DNA of 64,000 nt from Stutzerimonas decontaminans (lineage in GTDB: Bacteria > Pseudomonadota > Gammaproteobacteria > Pseudomonadales > Pseudomonadaceae), in the NCBI RefSeq assembly GCF_000661915.1, contig NZ_CP007509.1, forward strand, positions 1,674,001 to 1,738,000, in the 5' to 3' direction. The notes below the pieces were generated by a model that was given only the letters and a program-made list of their open reading frames with translations, was not told the origin of the DNA and made no database searches. Below are positions 1 to 8,017 of the stretch, piece after piece (positions within the stretch are counted from its first letter, which is position 1; every line of letters starts with the position of its first letter). A program made the translations under genes and the position numbers.

Positions 1-110
1 AGGTTGCCGAGTTTCTTGCGGAGCTGCGTGGCGTTCCATTCGAGACGCTGGCTGAGCAAACCACCGCCAACTTCAAGGCATTGTTCCCGCTGGCCAGGGT
101 GCGCAGCTGA
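1..110 (+). CDS. TatD-family metal-dependent nuclease, C-terminal fragment
   Basis: The reading frame starting at base 3 runs without a stop to a TGA at 108-110. It encodes about 35 residues, including VAEFLAELRGVPFE and TTANFKALFP. This is the typical closing helix of TatD/YcfH deoxyribonucleases, which end with a conserved 'T..N...LF' segment. Only the tail is in the window, so no catalytic metal ligands can be checked. In P. aeruginosa a tatD-family gene lies beside the small RNA gene rgsA, which agrees with the probable sRNA found at 1637-1743. Identification rests on this short tail and on context. Confidence 0.7.
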   Translation, partial: VAEFLAELRGVPFETLAEQTTANFKALFPLARVRS

Positions 111-219
111 CGTAACCGCCGCGCAGGATTCATGCTTCTTGAGCGCGCCTGGCGCGTTGCCTTCTTTCGCGCCGACACAAGCGGCGCTTTTCTTGCCCTG
201 AAGATCCACAAGGTGGCGT

Positions 220-1614
220 ATGACCGCTGAAACGCTGCACACCGGACCGCTCCAGCGCGGTCTGAAGAATCGTCATATCCAACTGATCGCCCTGGGCGGG
301 GCAATTGGGACGGGGCTGTTCCTGGGGTCGGCCGGGGTTCTGAGAAGTGCCGGGCCATCAATGATCCTGGGTTACGCAATCGGTGGCTTCATTGCTTTTC
401 TGATCATGCGCCAGCTCGGTGAGATGATCGTCGAGGAGCCTGTGGCAGGATCGTTCAGCCATTTCGCGCACAAATATGGCGGCGGTTATGCGGGGTTTCT
501 TTCCGGCTGGAATTACTGGGTGCTGTACGTCTTGGTGGGCATGGCCGAGCTTACGGCGGTCGGCAAGTACGTGCAGTTCTGGTGGCCTGATATTCCGACC
601 TGGGCCACAGCCGCGGCGTTCTTCGTGCTGATCAATCTGATTAATCTCAGCAACGTCAAAGCCTTCGGTGAGGCCGAGTTCTGGTTTGCCATCGTCAAGG
701 TCGCCGCCATTGTCGGCATGATCCTGCTCGGGCTGTTCCTGCTAGTCAGTGGCCAAGGGGGCGAGCAGGCAAGCATCAGCAACCTATGGACGCACGGCGG
801 ATTCTTCCCCAATGGCTTCAGTGGCATGCTGCTGGCGTTGGCGATCATCATGTTTTCCTTCGGCGGGCTGGAACTGGTCGGCATCACGGCGGCAGAAGCG
901 GCCGAGCCAAAAACCGTCATTCCCAGGGCTATCAATCAGGTCGTGTATCGCATACTGATCTTTTACATCGGTGCGCTGACGGTGCTGCTGGCGCTTTACC
1001 CTTGGGATGCGTTGCTGTTGACGCTGGGTACGGCGGGCGATCCTTACAGTGGCAGCCCCTTCGTGCAGATATTTTCGCTGATCGGCAGCGATACGGCGGC
1101 GCACCTGCTGAACTTTGTCGTGCTGACTGCAGCGCTGTCGGTCTATAACAGTGGCGTGTATTGCAACAGCCGAATGTTGTACGGCCTGGCAGAGCAGGGC
1201 GATGCACCGCGCAGCCTTATGAAAATCAACTCCCGCGGTGTGCCGGTTCTCGCGGTCGGGGTGTCGGCATTGGTGACGCTGCTTTGCGTGGGGGTGAACT
1301 ACCTGTTCCCACAAGGTGCGCTCGAACTGCTGATGTCCCTTGCGGTGGCTGCGCTGGTTATCAACTGGGCGATGATCAGTCTTGCGCATCTGAAATTTCG
1401 TCGTGCCATGCAACGCCAAGGCGTTGAGCCGAGCTTCAAGGCGTTCTGGTTCCCACTGAGCAATTACCTATGCCTAGCCTTCGTCTGCGGGATCCTGATC
1501 ATCATGCTATGGCTGCCCGGCATCCGCATGTCGGTATTCGCCATTCCGGTCTGGGTCGGGTTTCTCTGGCTGTGCTACCGGCTGCGGGCTCGTTTGCTGG
1601 CGAAAGCGGTATAA
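220..1614 (+). CDS. aroP: Aromatic amino acid permease (APC superfamily, AAT family)
   Basis: 464 residues, close to the 457 of E. coli AroP, with about 12 hydrophobic helices. It is a proton-coupled inner-membrane importer, by family for phenylalanine, tyrosine and tryptophan. The N-terminus has the family signature RGLKNRHIQLIALGGAIGTG, followed by FLIMRQLGEM, EEPVAGSFSHFA, SGWNYWVLYV and FSFGGLELVGITAAEA, all matching AroP closely. ALVINWAMISLAHLKFRRA lies near the C-terminus. The ATG at 220 has an AAGGTGG ribosome-binding site about 5 bases upstream. It is monocistronic: tatD lies upstream on the same strand and a minus-strand sRNA/terminator lies just downstream. AroP is favoured over PheP or GABA permease by the near-identical N-terminal half, but the exact substrate range is inferred. 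Confidence 0.9.
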   Translation: MTAETLHTGPLQRGLKNRHIQLIALGGAIGTGLFLGSAGVLRSAGPSMILGYAIGGFIAFLIMRQLGEMIVEEPVAGSFSHFAHKYGGGYAGFLSGWNYWVLYVLVGMAELTAVGKYVQFWWPDIPTWATAAAFFVLINLINLSNVKAFGEAEFWFAIVKVAAIVGMILLGLFLLVSGQGGEQASISNLWTHGGFFPNGFSGMLLALAIIMFSFGGLELVGITAAEAAEPKTVIPRAINQVVYRILIFYIGALTVLLALYPWDALLLTLGTAGDPYSGSPFVQIFSLIGSDTAAHLLNFVVLTAALSVYNSGVYCNSRMLYGLAEQGDAPRSLMKINSRGVPVLAVGVSALVTLLCVGVNYLFPQGALELLMSLAVAALVINWAMISLAHLKFRRAMQRQGVEPSFKAFWFPLSNYLCLAFVCGILIIMLWLPGIRMSVFAIPVWVGFLWLCYRLRARLLAKAV

Positions 1615-1636
1615 GCGTTTCACGGCGAGCGCGGAC

Positions 1637-1666
1637 AAAAAAAACCCGGTTTCCTGAGAAGCCGGG
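1637..1666 (-). terminator. Intrinsic terminator of the minus-strand sRNA
   Basis: On the minus strand CCCGGCTT pairs with AACCGGG through a short loop (one G-T pair allowed), followed directly by eight T residues. The T-run exists only on the minus strand, so the terminator serves the minus strand. It may also stop read-through from the aminotransferase gene at 1837-2970. Confidence 0.8.
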
Positions 1667-1743
1667 CCAAGACCATTAGGAGTATGAAATCGCAATCCTA
1701 GCGACCTCATCTGGCTGGGTAGTGGGGGGATTGCCCGGCCAGT
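1637..1743 (-). ncRNA. rgsA: Probable small RNA, RgsA (P16)-like
   Basis: On the minus strand a CTAATACT element (1750-1757) resembles a sigma-S/sigma-70 -10 box. It is followed about 90 bases later by a GC-rich hairpin (CCCGGCTT / AACCGGG, 1641-1666) and an eight-T run, a strong intrinsic terminator. The stretch between has no convincing open frame. Transcript length would be about 107 nt, similar to RgsA (P16), a GacA/RpoS-regulated Pseudomonas sRNA. In P. aeruginosa rgsA is located next to the tatD-family gene PA2959, and this candidate also lies close to tatD. Here aroP is interposed between tatD and the sRNA. The identity as RgsA is inferred from synteny and architecture, not from an alignment. 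Confidence 0.55.
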
Positions 1744-1749
1744 TACTCA

Positions 1750-1757
1750 AGTATTAG
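1750..1757 (-). promoter_or_regulatory. Candidate -10 element of the sRNA gene
   Basis: The minus strand reads CTAATACT, which is near the sigma-S-type CTATACT consensus but has one extra base. It lies about 7 bases before the presumed 5' end at about 1743. No good -35 was seen, which would suit sigma-S. This is a weak assignment that depends on the sRNA call. Confidence 0.35.
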
Positions 1758-1836
1758 CGCTGCATCTGCACCCTGCAGGCGCATTTGCACGATTCTTAAA
1801 CGCATTTGGAATACATGTCTCAGTGGTTGATCGCCA

Positions 1837-2970
1837 TCAGTGCGCAGCCATGTCCCGTAGCAAAGCAAGCGTTTCTTCGACCACCCGTTCTGGGGTGTAA
1901 AAATGTGGCGAGAAGCGGATACCCCCCCCACGCATTGCGCATACCACCTGTTCTGCTTTGAGTCGTTCGAACAGCTCGGCATTTTTCCAGCCCTCGAGAC
2001 GAAATGTGATGATGCCGGAGCGGCGTTCCGCCTGGACTGGGGATATGGTCTCGATTCCGTTCAGCTTGGTGAGCCCCTGAGCCAGCCACTCGATTCGTTC
2101 GCCTAGTGATTTGGCGACTTGCTCCATCCCGACATCCTCCAGCAGCGACAGGCTGGCTTCCAGGGCCATCGCACCCAGCAAGTTCGGGCTGCCGCACTCA
2201 AAGCGTCTGGCGCTGCGTGCGGGCTCCCAGTCGGTGCGGTCGTAGTCGCCAGCGTGTTCCAGCATGTGCCAGCCGTATTCGTGCAGCTTCAGTCGTTCGC
2301 GCAGGTCGCTGCGGCAATAGAAAACGCCGAGCCCTTCCGGGCCGAGCATCCATTTATGGCCGTCAGCCATGGCAAAGGCGCAGCGGTTCTGCTGCACATC
2401 GAAGGGCAGGGCGCCCAGCTGCTGGATCGCATCGATACACAAGAGTACGCCGCGGTGCTCGCAGCCTTCACCTAGGCGGACCAGATCCAGGCGCATGCCG
2501 CTGGCGTATTGAACGGCGCTGATCGCCATCAGGCGTACCCGTGGGCCGCATGCCGCCAGCAAGTCGCCTTCAGGGTCGGTGCCCTGGAGGTTGACCTGAA
2601 TCACTTCTACGCCGTACGGCCGTAACGCCTCCCAGACAACGCGGTTCGACGGAAACTCTTCATCGCTGATGACGATCTGGTCGCCGTCTCTCCAGTCCAG
2701 CCCGAATGCAACGAACGACAGCGCTTCAGAGGTGTTCTTCACCAGCGCCACATCGGCGCTGCTGGGTGCGTTCAACAGTCGCGTCAGGCGTTGGCGCAGG
2801 CTTCGTTCTACTGTCAGCCAAGATGGATAGTCGCGCGCACCGAGGGTCGCGTTCTGTTCGGCAAAAGCGCTGACGGCGCGCGCTGCTCGCAGCGGCCAGG
2901 GCGCGACGGCGGCATGGTTCAGATATCGCAAATCGACTATTTGCGGAAATTCGTCATTTATTTGAATCAT
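1837..2970 (-). CDS. Class V aminotransferase-fold PLP enzyme (selenocysteine lyase/cysteine desulfurase-like)
   Basis: About 377 residues of a fold-type I PLP enzyme. Visible marks are LNHAAVAPWP near the N-terminus (in place of the usual DNAA), NTSEALSFVAFGLDW, VVISDEEFPSN, the metal/cofactor segment CIDAIQQLGALPFD, and the PLP-lysine motif DGHKWMLGPEGLG. These are family features of class V aminotransferases such as cysteine desulfurase-like and isopenicillin-N-epimerase-like proteins. The substrate is unknown: the loop that would carry a desulfurase cysteine is not obvious. The start is uncertain. ATG at 2970 (MIQINDEF) follows a weak CGGAA, and ATG at 2994 has no visible Shine-Dalgarno. 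The gene is divergent from a TetR regulator 39 bases away, so the two may share control. Confidence 0.8.
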   Translation of the reverse strand: MIQINDEFPQIVDLRYLNHAAVAPWPLRAARAVSAFAEQNATLGARDYPSWLTVERSLRQRLTRLLNAPSSADVALVKNTSEALSFVAFGLDWRDGDQIVISDEEFPSNRVVWEALRPYGVEVIQVNLQGTDPEGDLLAACGPRVRLMAISAVQYASGMRLDLVRLGEGCEHRGVLLCIDAIQQLGALPFDVQQNRCAFAMADGHKWMLGPEGLGVFYCRSDLRERLKLHEYGWHMLEHAGDYDRTDWEPARSARRFECGSPNLLGAMALEASLSLLEDVGMEQVAKSLGERIEWLAQGLTKLNGIETISPVQAERRSGIITFRLEGWKNAELFERLKAEQVVCAMRGGGIRFSPHFYTPERVVEETLALLRDMAAH

Positions 2971-3009
2971 GTTTGGATGTTCCGTGCATTTCATGACCGG
3001 TTAGGCATA

Positions 3010-3666
3010 ATGGCTGCCTCGAATCAGCCTTCAAGCAGCCTTCCTATGCAGAATGAACCTCGTAAGGTCCGCGAATTTCGTCGCCGCGAACAGGAAATCC
3101 TCGATACCGCGTTGCAGCTTTTTCTCGACCAGGGAGAGGACAGCGTTACTGTCGAGATGATTGCCGATGCGGTCGGTATCGGCAAAGGCACGATCTACAA
3201 GCACTTCAAGTCCAAGGCCGAAATCTACCTGCGGCTGATGCTCGACTACGAGCGCGACCTGAATCAGATCCTCCACTCGCCTGATCTGGACCACGACAAG
3301 GAAGCGCTTTCGCGCGCCTACTTCGAATTCCGCATGCGTGATCCTCAGCGCTATCGGCTGTTCGACCGCCTCGAAGAAAAAGTGGTCAAGGGCAATCAGG
3401 TGCCGGAGATGGTCGAGCAGCTGCACAGCATCCGCGCCTCCAACTTCGAGCATCTGACCCAGCTGATCAAAGGTCGCATCGCCGAAGGCAAGCTCGAAGA
3501 CGTGCCGCCGTACTTCCACTATTGCGCCGCTTGGGCGCTGGTGCATGGTGCGGTGGCGCTGTACCACTCGCCGTTCTGGAGCAACGTACTGGAAGATCAG
3601 GACGGCTTCTTTCAGTTCCTGATGGACATCGGCGTGCGCATGGGCAACAAGCGCAAGCGTGACTGA
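3010..3666 (+). CDS. TetR/AcrR-family transcriptional regulator
   Basis: 218 residues. The N-terminal helix-turn-helix is clear: REQEILDTALQLFLDQGEDS, then VEMIADAVGIGKGTIYKHFK, the canonical TetR recognition helix. The remaining roughly 150 residues form an alpha-helical ligand domain of unknown ligand. It looks like the TetR protein PA2957 of P. aeruginosa, which also sits in the tatD-to-etf interval. The start is uncertain: ATG at 3010 has a weak TTAGG upstream, whereas a CATAAT box at 3006-3011 could be a -10 element and would then favour ATG 3046 (MQNEPRKV). It is divergent from the aminotransferase and immediately upstream of the radical SAM gene. Confidence 0.85.
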   Translation: MAASNQPSSSLPMQNEPRKVREFRRREQEILDTALQLFLDQGEDSVTVEMIADAVGIGKGTIYKHFKSKAEIYLRLMLDYERDLNQILHSPDLDHDKEALSRAYFEFRMRDPQRYRLFDRLEEKVVKGNQVPEMVEQLHSIRASNFEHLTQLIKGRIAEGKLEDVPPYFHYCAAWALVHGAVALYHSPFWSNVLEDQDGFFQFLMDIGVRMGNKRKRD

Positions 3667-3695
3667 ATTGCTGGCAGCGTGAAGATCGAACAGAC

Positions 3696-4601
3696 ATGGA
3701 CGCAATGAGCGCGAGCGAGTTTCCCATTCGCTACATAGAACCGGTATTTCGGCCGCCCAGCGAGGCGCATTCGCTGATCCTGCCGGTAACCAATGGTTGT
3801 TCTTGGAACAGCTGCACCTTCTGCGAAATGTATACCGCGGCGCAGAAGAAGTTTCGCGCCCGCGATGAGGCTGAGGTGCTTGAGGAGATCCGTCGCTGCG
3901 GCGAGCAACTGATCGTGCAGCGCGTGTTCCTCGCTGACGGCGATGCGCTGGTGCTCCCAACTCGCAGGCTGTTGAAAATCCTTGAGCAGGTTCGCCTGTG
4001 TTTGCCTGAAGTACAGCGCGTCTCCAGTTATTGCCTGCCGCGCAATCTGCGCAAGAAGTCCGTTTCGGAGCTGCGGGAGCTCGCAGATGCCGGACTTGGC
4101 ATGGCCTATGTCGGCGCTGAGTCCGGGGATGATGAGGTGCTGGCGCTGGTCAACAAGGGCGAAACCTATGAATCGACCCTTAGTGCGCTGGATAAGCTGG
4201 GGCAGGCGGGAATCACCCGCTCGGTGATGATTCTTAACGGCCTGGGCGGGCGCCGTCTGAGCCGGCAGCACGCACGCAACTCCGCGCGGTTGATGAACGA
4301 AGCACAGCCCGAGTTTCTGTCCACGCTGGTGGTCAGTTTTCCGCAGGGCGAGACCCGCTTTCGGCAAGCCTTTGAAGATTTCGAAATGCTGCCGCCGGAC
4401 GAGCTGCTTCGTGAGTTGGAATGGCTGCTGGGCGATCTCGAGTTGAGCGACACGGTTTTTCGCAGCGATCATGCGTCTAACTATCTGGTGCTCAAGGGCG
4501 TGCTTGGCGTTGATAAGCAAGGCCTGTTACGTCGAGTCCGTGAAGCTATCGAGGACCCGCGTAACGCTCCGCTGCGCCAGGAGTGGCAGCGCGGGCTGTA
4601 A
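3696..4601 (+). CDS. Radical SAM protein of unknown function
   Basis: 301 residues. The cluster-binding motif is seen at residues about 35-43 as CSWNSCTFC, that is CX4CX2C rather than the usual CX3CX2C, followed by EMY. GLGMAYVGAESGDDEVL and an ITRSVMILNGLGG segment fit the SAM-binding strands of the radical SAM barrel (Elp3/MiaB/NifB-like domain). No extra cobalamin, SPASM or TRAM domain is visible. It starts 29 bases after the TetR gene and may be co-transcribed. A second ATG at 3705 is also possible. The family is conserved in Pseudomonas but I know of no assigned reaction, and none should be assumed. Confidence 0.85.
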   Translation: MDAMSASEFPIRYIEPVFRPPSEAHSLILPVTNGCSWNSCTFCEMYTAAQKKFRARDEAEVLEEIRRCGEQLIVQRVFLADGDALVLPTRRLLKILEQVRLCLPEVQRVSSYCLPRNLRKKSVSELRELADAGLGMAYVGAESGDDEVLALVNKGETYESTLSALDKLGQAGITRSVMILNGLGGRRLSRQHARNSARLMNEAQPEFLSTLVVSFPQGETRFRQAFEDFEMLPPDELLRELEWLLGDLELSDTVFRSDHASNYLVLKGVLGVDKQGLLRRVREAIEDPRNAPLRQEWQRGL

Positions 4602-4733
4602 CCGAAGCGGCAATACGGATTCTCGGGCAGAGAGCGTTGCGGGAACGGACCTGCCAGGGCATGAAGTGGCGTGGATGCTGCATTGGCTGTCGGATCGTCG
4701 GTTTTTCGTCGCCGGCCACTGGAGGTAAGTTCC

Positions 4734-5345
4734 ATGCGTTATCTGTTAGGAGTGCCAGGCCTGCTGGCAATGCTCGCGCTGGCGGGCTGCATGAAGGTCA
4801 GCGACATGGCCGAGGGCACCCGCTATCACCTGCGCGATGCTGGCATTCTCGATCATAGCGAGACCCGCCGTTCCAGCTCCTGGCGGCTGCAGCCTGACTC
4901 TTTCATCTATATCGCTCAGGGCCATTTCGTGCCGCCAGGGGACGTTTATCCGAGGCCAAATGTCGTCGCGGAAGAGGCCTTCAATGGCTTTGTTGAATAC
5001 TTTCCGATGGTCCGCCGGGCCCGAGATCCTATGGGGCTGGAGGAGGCGATGGGGCAGGCTTCTGAGGCTGGCGCCCATTATCTGCTGTACCTGCGATTCG
5101 CTGCCGCCGATGACCGCATCGGCAGCTTCGATGAGCTGAATGATCAGCGCGCGCTGGACCGGCTTGGCGTCGACAGCGGGGTGGTACAGCTGATGCTGGT
5201 GGAAACCGGTACGCGTTATCTGGTCGATACGGCCCGTATTCGCAGTCGTGGCGGTGTGCTTGGCATCTACGACGCTAGACCAGAACAACTCTTGCGTCCG
5301 CCTTTGCAGGACTATGCTCGTCGGTTGTTGGGCCTGTCACGTTGA
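4734..5345 (+). CDS. DUF4823-type outer-membrane lipoprotein
   Basis: 203 residues. A lipoprotein signal peptide ends in the lipobox LALAGC (Cys at residue 19), followed by MKVSDMAEGTRYHL, so the mature protein should be lipidated and exported. The start at 4734 is supported by GGAGG at 4721-4725. The body contains a predicted alpha/beta domain (VDTARIRSRGGVLGIYD, LLRPPLQDYARRLLG) typical of DUF4823. These proteins are found in Pseudomonas and have no established role. It is followed by the DUF1285 gene on the same strand, 55 bases away, so the two may be co-expressed. Confidence 0.8.
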   Translation: MRYLLGVPGLLAMLALAGCMKVSDMAEGTRYHLRDAGILDHSETRRSSSWRLQPDSFIYIAQGHFVPPGDVYPRPNVVAEEAFNGFVEYFPMVRRARDPMGLEEAMGQASEAGAHYLLYLRFAAADDRIGSFDELNDQRALDRLGVDSGVVQLMLVETGTRYLVDTARIRSRGGVLGIYDARPEQLLRPPLQDYARRLLGLSR

Positions 5346-5400
5346 GTGATGTGGCAGTATCGGGAGCAGGCGATTACCTCATTCAACCGAGGAGGACCGA

Positions 5401-5967
5401 ATGACCGATACAGGCAAGGCTGGGGATCTGCTGGCGCAGCTTTCCGCTGGCGAGAAGAAAGGGTTGCCGCCGGTGCACCTGTGGAACCCTCCGTTCTGTG
5501 GTGATCTGGACATGCGCATTGCGCGCGATGGGACCTGGCACTATCAGGGTTCACCAATCGGGCGTGCAGCGATGGTGCGTCTGTTTTCCACCGTGATTCG
5601 CCGCGACGGCGACGATTATTTTCTGGTCACGCCGGTGGAAAAGGTCGGGATCCGGGTGGATGACGCGCCCTTCGTCGCGGTGCGACTGGATGTTAGTGGG
5701 GAGGGCGAAGGGCAGCTGCTGCGCTTCGTCACCAACGTCGATGATGAGGTTGAGGTGGGTAAGGAGCATCCGCTGCGGGTAAGCCTCGATCCGCAGACCC
5801 AGGAGCCGTCGCCCTACATTCACGTGCGCGCCAATCTCGAGGCGCTTGTTCATCGCAACGTGTTCTATCAGCTGGTGGATCTGGCCGTGCCGGGTGACGT
5901 GGATGGCGAGAGCTGGCTCGGTGTGTGGAGCGGCGGTCTGTTCTTTCCCATTGGTCGTGCCGAATAG
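5401..5967 (+). CDS. DUF1285 family protein
   Basis: 188 residues, without signal peptide or membrane helix, so probably cytosolic. [19 protein letters not shown] and the [10 protein letters not shown] segment mark it as DUF1285, a family with a two-domain beta-rich fold and no proven activity. GAGGAGGACCGA before the ATG at 5401 is a strong ribosome-binding site. In P. aeruginosa the orthologue lies next to etfD, as here, where the two genes converge on a shared terminator at 5998-6026. Confidence 0.85.
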   Translation: MTDTGKAGDLLAQLSAGEKKGLPPVHLWNPPFCGDLDMRIARDGTWHYQGSPIGRAAMVRLFSTVIRRDGDDYFLVTPVEKVGIRVDDAPFVAVRLDVSGEGEGQLLRFVTNVDDEVEVGKEHPLRVSLDPQTQEPSPYIHVRANLEALVHRNVFYQLVDLAVPGDVDGESWLGVWSGGLFFPIGRAE

Positions 5968-5997
5968 CGATCGCTGCATGTCGCTTTCAACGGCGAT

Positions 5998-6026
5998 AAA
6001 AAAAGGCTCCCGAGGGAGCCTTTTTT
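5998..6026. terminator. Bidirectional terminator between DUF1285 gene and etfD
   Basis: AAAAAAAGGCTCCC-GA-GGGAGCCTTTTTT forms a perfect stem with an A-run on one side and a T-run on the other, placed between two convergent genes. It can terminate both transcripts. Confidence 0.9.
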
Positions 6027-6031
6027 GTTGC

Positions 6032-7687
6032 TTACATGTTGGGGTAATTCGGCCCGCCAGTACCTTCCGGCGCCACCCAGGTGATGTTCTGCGCCGGGTC
6101 CTTGATGTCGCAGGTCTTGCAGTGCACGCAGTTCTGCGCGTTGATCTGGAAGCGCTTGCTGCCATCGTCGTTGCTTACGACCTCGTAAACGCCGGCCGGG
6201 CAGTAACGCTGTGCTGGCTCGTCGTACATCGGCAGGTTCTTCTCGATCGGAATGCTCGGATCGGTCAGCTTCAGGTGAACCGGCTGCTCTTCCTCGTGGT
6301 TGGTGTTGGAGAGGAATACCGAGGAGAGCTTGTCGAAGCTCAGCTTGCCGTCCGGCTTGGGATAGTCGATCTTCTTCGACTCGGCAGTCGTCTTGAGGCA
6401 GGCGTAGTCCGGCTTGGTGTCATGCAGGGTGAAGGGGATCTTGCCGCCGAAGATATTCTGATCGATGAAGTTGAACGCGCCACCCTTGATTGCGCCCCAC
6501 TTGTGAATGGCAGCGCCGAAGTTGCGGCTCTTGTACAGCTCGTCGTACAGCCAGCTGGACTTGAAGCCCTCTTCGTACGCGGTCAGTTCGTCGCCACCTT
6601 CGCGCCCGGCCAGCAGCGCGTCCGCAGCGGCTTCGGCAGCCAGCATGCCGGACTTCATCGCCGTGTGGCTGCCCTTGATCTTGGCGAAGTTCAGGGTGCC
6701 GGCATCGCAGCCGATCAGCGCGCCGCCGTTGAACACCATCTTGGGCAGACAGTTGATGCCGCCCTTGGCGATCGCACGTGCGCCATAGGAAACGCGCTTG
6801 CCGCCTTCCAGGTACTGCTTAATCACCGGATGATGCTTGTAGCGCTGGAATTCGTCGAACGGCGACAGATACGGGTTGCTGTACGACAGGTCGACGATCA
6901 GGCCGACGACCACCTGGTTGTTTTCCAGGTGATACAGGAAGGAGCCGCCGGTGTTTTCGTCGTTCAGCGGCCAGCCCGCGGTGTGCACGACGAGGCCCTG
7001 CTCATGCTTGGCCGGGTCGATGTCCCAGAGTTCCTTGATGCCGATGGCGTAGTGCTGAGGGTCGACGTTGGCGTTGAGCTGGAAGCGGTTGATTAGCTGC
7101 TTGCCGATGTGACCGCGGCAGCCTTCGGCGAACAGCGTGTACTTGGCGCGCAGCTCCATGCCTGGCGTGTACATGCCTTCCTTGGGATTGCCTTCGCGGT
7201 CGACGCCGAGGTCACCAGTGACGATACCGCGCACAATGCCGTTCTCGTCGATCAGCGCTTCCTGAGCGGCGAAGCCGGGGTAGATCTCGACACCCAGGTT
7301 TTCGGCCTGCTGGGCCAGCCAGCGGCACAGGTTGCCGAGGGATATGATGTAGTTGCCTTCGTTGTGCATGGTCTTGGGGACCAGTGCGTTGGGCAGCTTG
7401 CTGGCGGCTTCGGCGGTCTTGAGCAGGTAGATGTCGTCACGCTTGACCGGCGTGTTGAGCGGGGCGCCGAGCTCTTTCCAGTCAGGGAACAGCTCATTCA
7501 GTGCGCGCGGCTCGAAGACTGCGCCGGATAGAATATGGGCGCCTACTTCGGAGCCTTTCTCAACGACGCATACACTGATTTCCTGACCAGCGTCGGCGGC
7601 TTTCTGCTTCAGGCGGCAGGCTGCGGATAGGCCTGCAGGGCCGGCGCCGACGATGACAACGTCGAATTCCATGTATTCGCGTTCCAT
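6032..7687 (-). CDS. etfD: Electron transfer flavoprotein-ubiquinone oxidoreductase
   Basis: 551 residues, the family's usual size. It takes electrons from reduced ETF and passes them to ubiquinone at the inner membrane during fatty acid and amino acid catabolism. The N-terminus has the FAD-binding GXGXXG motif (VIVGAGPAGLSAACRL), and the middle has the quinone/FAD region VGLIVDLSYSNPYLSPF. The C-terminal 4Fe-4S ferredoxin-like domain carries CPAGVYEV and CVHCKTCDIKDP. AGGAG lies 8 bases before the ATG at 7687. A near-consensus sigma-70 promoter is at 7770-7798. The gene is divergent from etfBA, its partner flavoprotein. Confidence 0.95.
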   Translation of the reverse strand: MEREYMEFDVVIVGAGPAGLSAACRLKQKAADAGQEISVCVVEKGSEVGAHILSGAVFEPRALNELFPDWKELGAPLNTPVKRDDIYLLKTAEAASKLPNALVPKTMHNEGNYIISLGNLCRWLAQQAENLGVEIYPGFAAQEALIDENGIVRGIVTGDLGVDREGNPKEGMYTPGMELRAKYTLFAEGCRGHIGKQLINRFQLNANVDPQHYAIGIKELWDIDPAKHEQGLVVHTAGWPLNDENTGGSFLYHLENNQVVVGLIVDLSYSNPYLSPFDEFQRYKHHPVIKQYLEGGKRVSYGARAIAKGGINCLPKMVFNGGALIGCDAGTLNFAKIKGSHTAMKSGMLAAEAAADALLAGREGGDELTAYEEGFKSSWLYDELYKSRNFGAAIHKWGAIKGGAFNFIDQNIFGGKIPFTLHDTKPDYACLKTTAESKKIDYPKPDGKLSFDKLSSVFLSNTNHEEEQPVHLKLTDPSIPIEKNLPMYDEPAQRYCPAGVYEVVSNDDGSKRFQINAQNCVHCKTCDIKDPAQNITWVAPEGTGGPNYPNM

Positions 7688-7769
7688 TGGGCTTTCTCCT
7701 ACTCAGGGCTTGGTTGTTATATAAGTGGTGGAGGGCTGTGATCGGTCCCTGACCGAGCCGGGCCGGCGC

Positions 7770-7798
7770 ATTATATATAGACGCTCGAATCGGTCCAA
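7770..7798 (-). promoter_or_regulatory. Sigma-70 promoter of etfD
   Basis: On the minus strand, TTGGAC (7798-7793), a 17-base spacer, and a perfect TATAAT (7775-7770). It lies about 83 bases before the etfD start codon and points into it. The PsrA-type box at 7801-7814 abuts its -35 side. Confidence 0.75.
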
Positions 7799-7800
7799 TA

Positions 7801-7814
7801 CAAACGTTTGTTTG
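7801..7814. promoter_or_regulatory. PsrA-type operator (fatty-acid-responsive)
   Basis: CAAAC-GTTT-GTTTG matches the published Pseudomonas PsrA motif G/CAAAC-N(2-4)-GTTTG/C exactly. It sits between the divergent etfD and etfBA promoters and overlaps the likely -35 of etfBA. PsrA is a TetR-family sensor of long-chain fatty acids, and ETF/ETF-QO carry beta-oxidation electrons, so control here makes sense. Binding itself is inferred. Confidence 0.65.
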
Positions 7815-7838
7815 AATTTTCTGGAAGCCTGTTAGAAT
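7811..7838 (+). promoter_or_regulatory. Candidate sigma-70 promoter of etfBA
   Basis: TTTGAA (7811-7816), 16-base spacer, TAGAAT (7833-7838), leaving a leader of about 170 bases before etfB. The -35 overlaps the right half of the PsrA-type box, which would suit repression. Confidence 0.45.
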
Positions 7839-8017
7839 CGCTCGAACCGCGTCGTTATGACGGGTCATATGCGTTGTTGACCCCGTCCGCGGCCTGCGGT
7901 CAAGATACGGACGGTTTGCACTCGCCGAACAGGGCAGCGGCTATCAAAACCCCAGCCACGAGCAAGGCTCGGTTCGCCTCGGCGGAATTCTATTCACCGG
8001 AGAGTAACGAGGAATCC

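Noticed and set aside
5846..7096. Long open frame (416 codons) on the plus strand opposite etfD
   Set aside because: It is the antisense of a fully conserved gene, has no family motifs and arises from high-GC codon bias in etfD.
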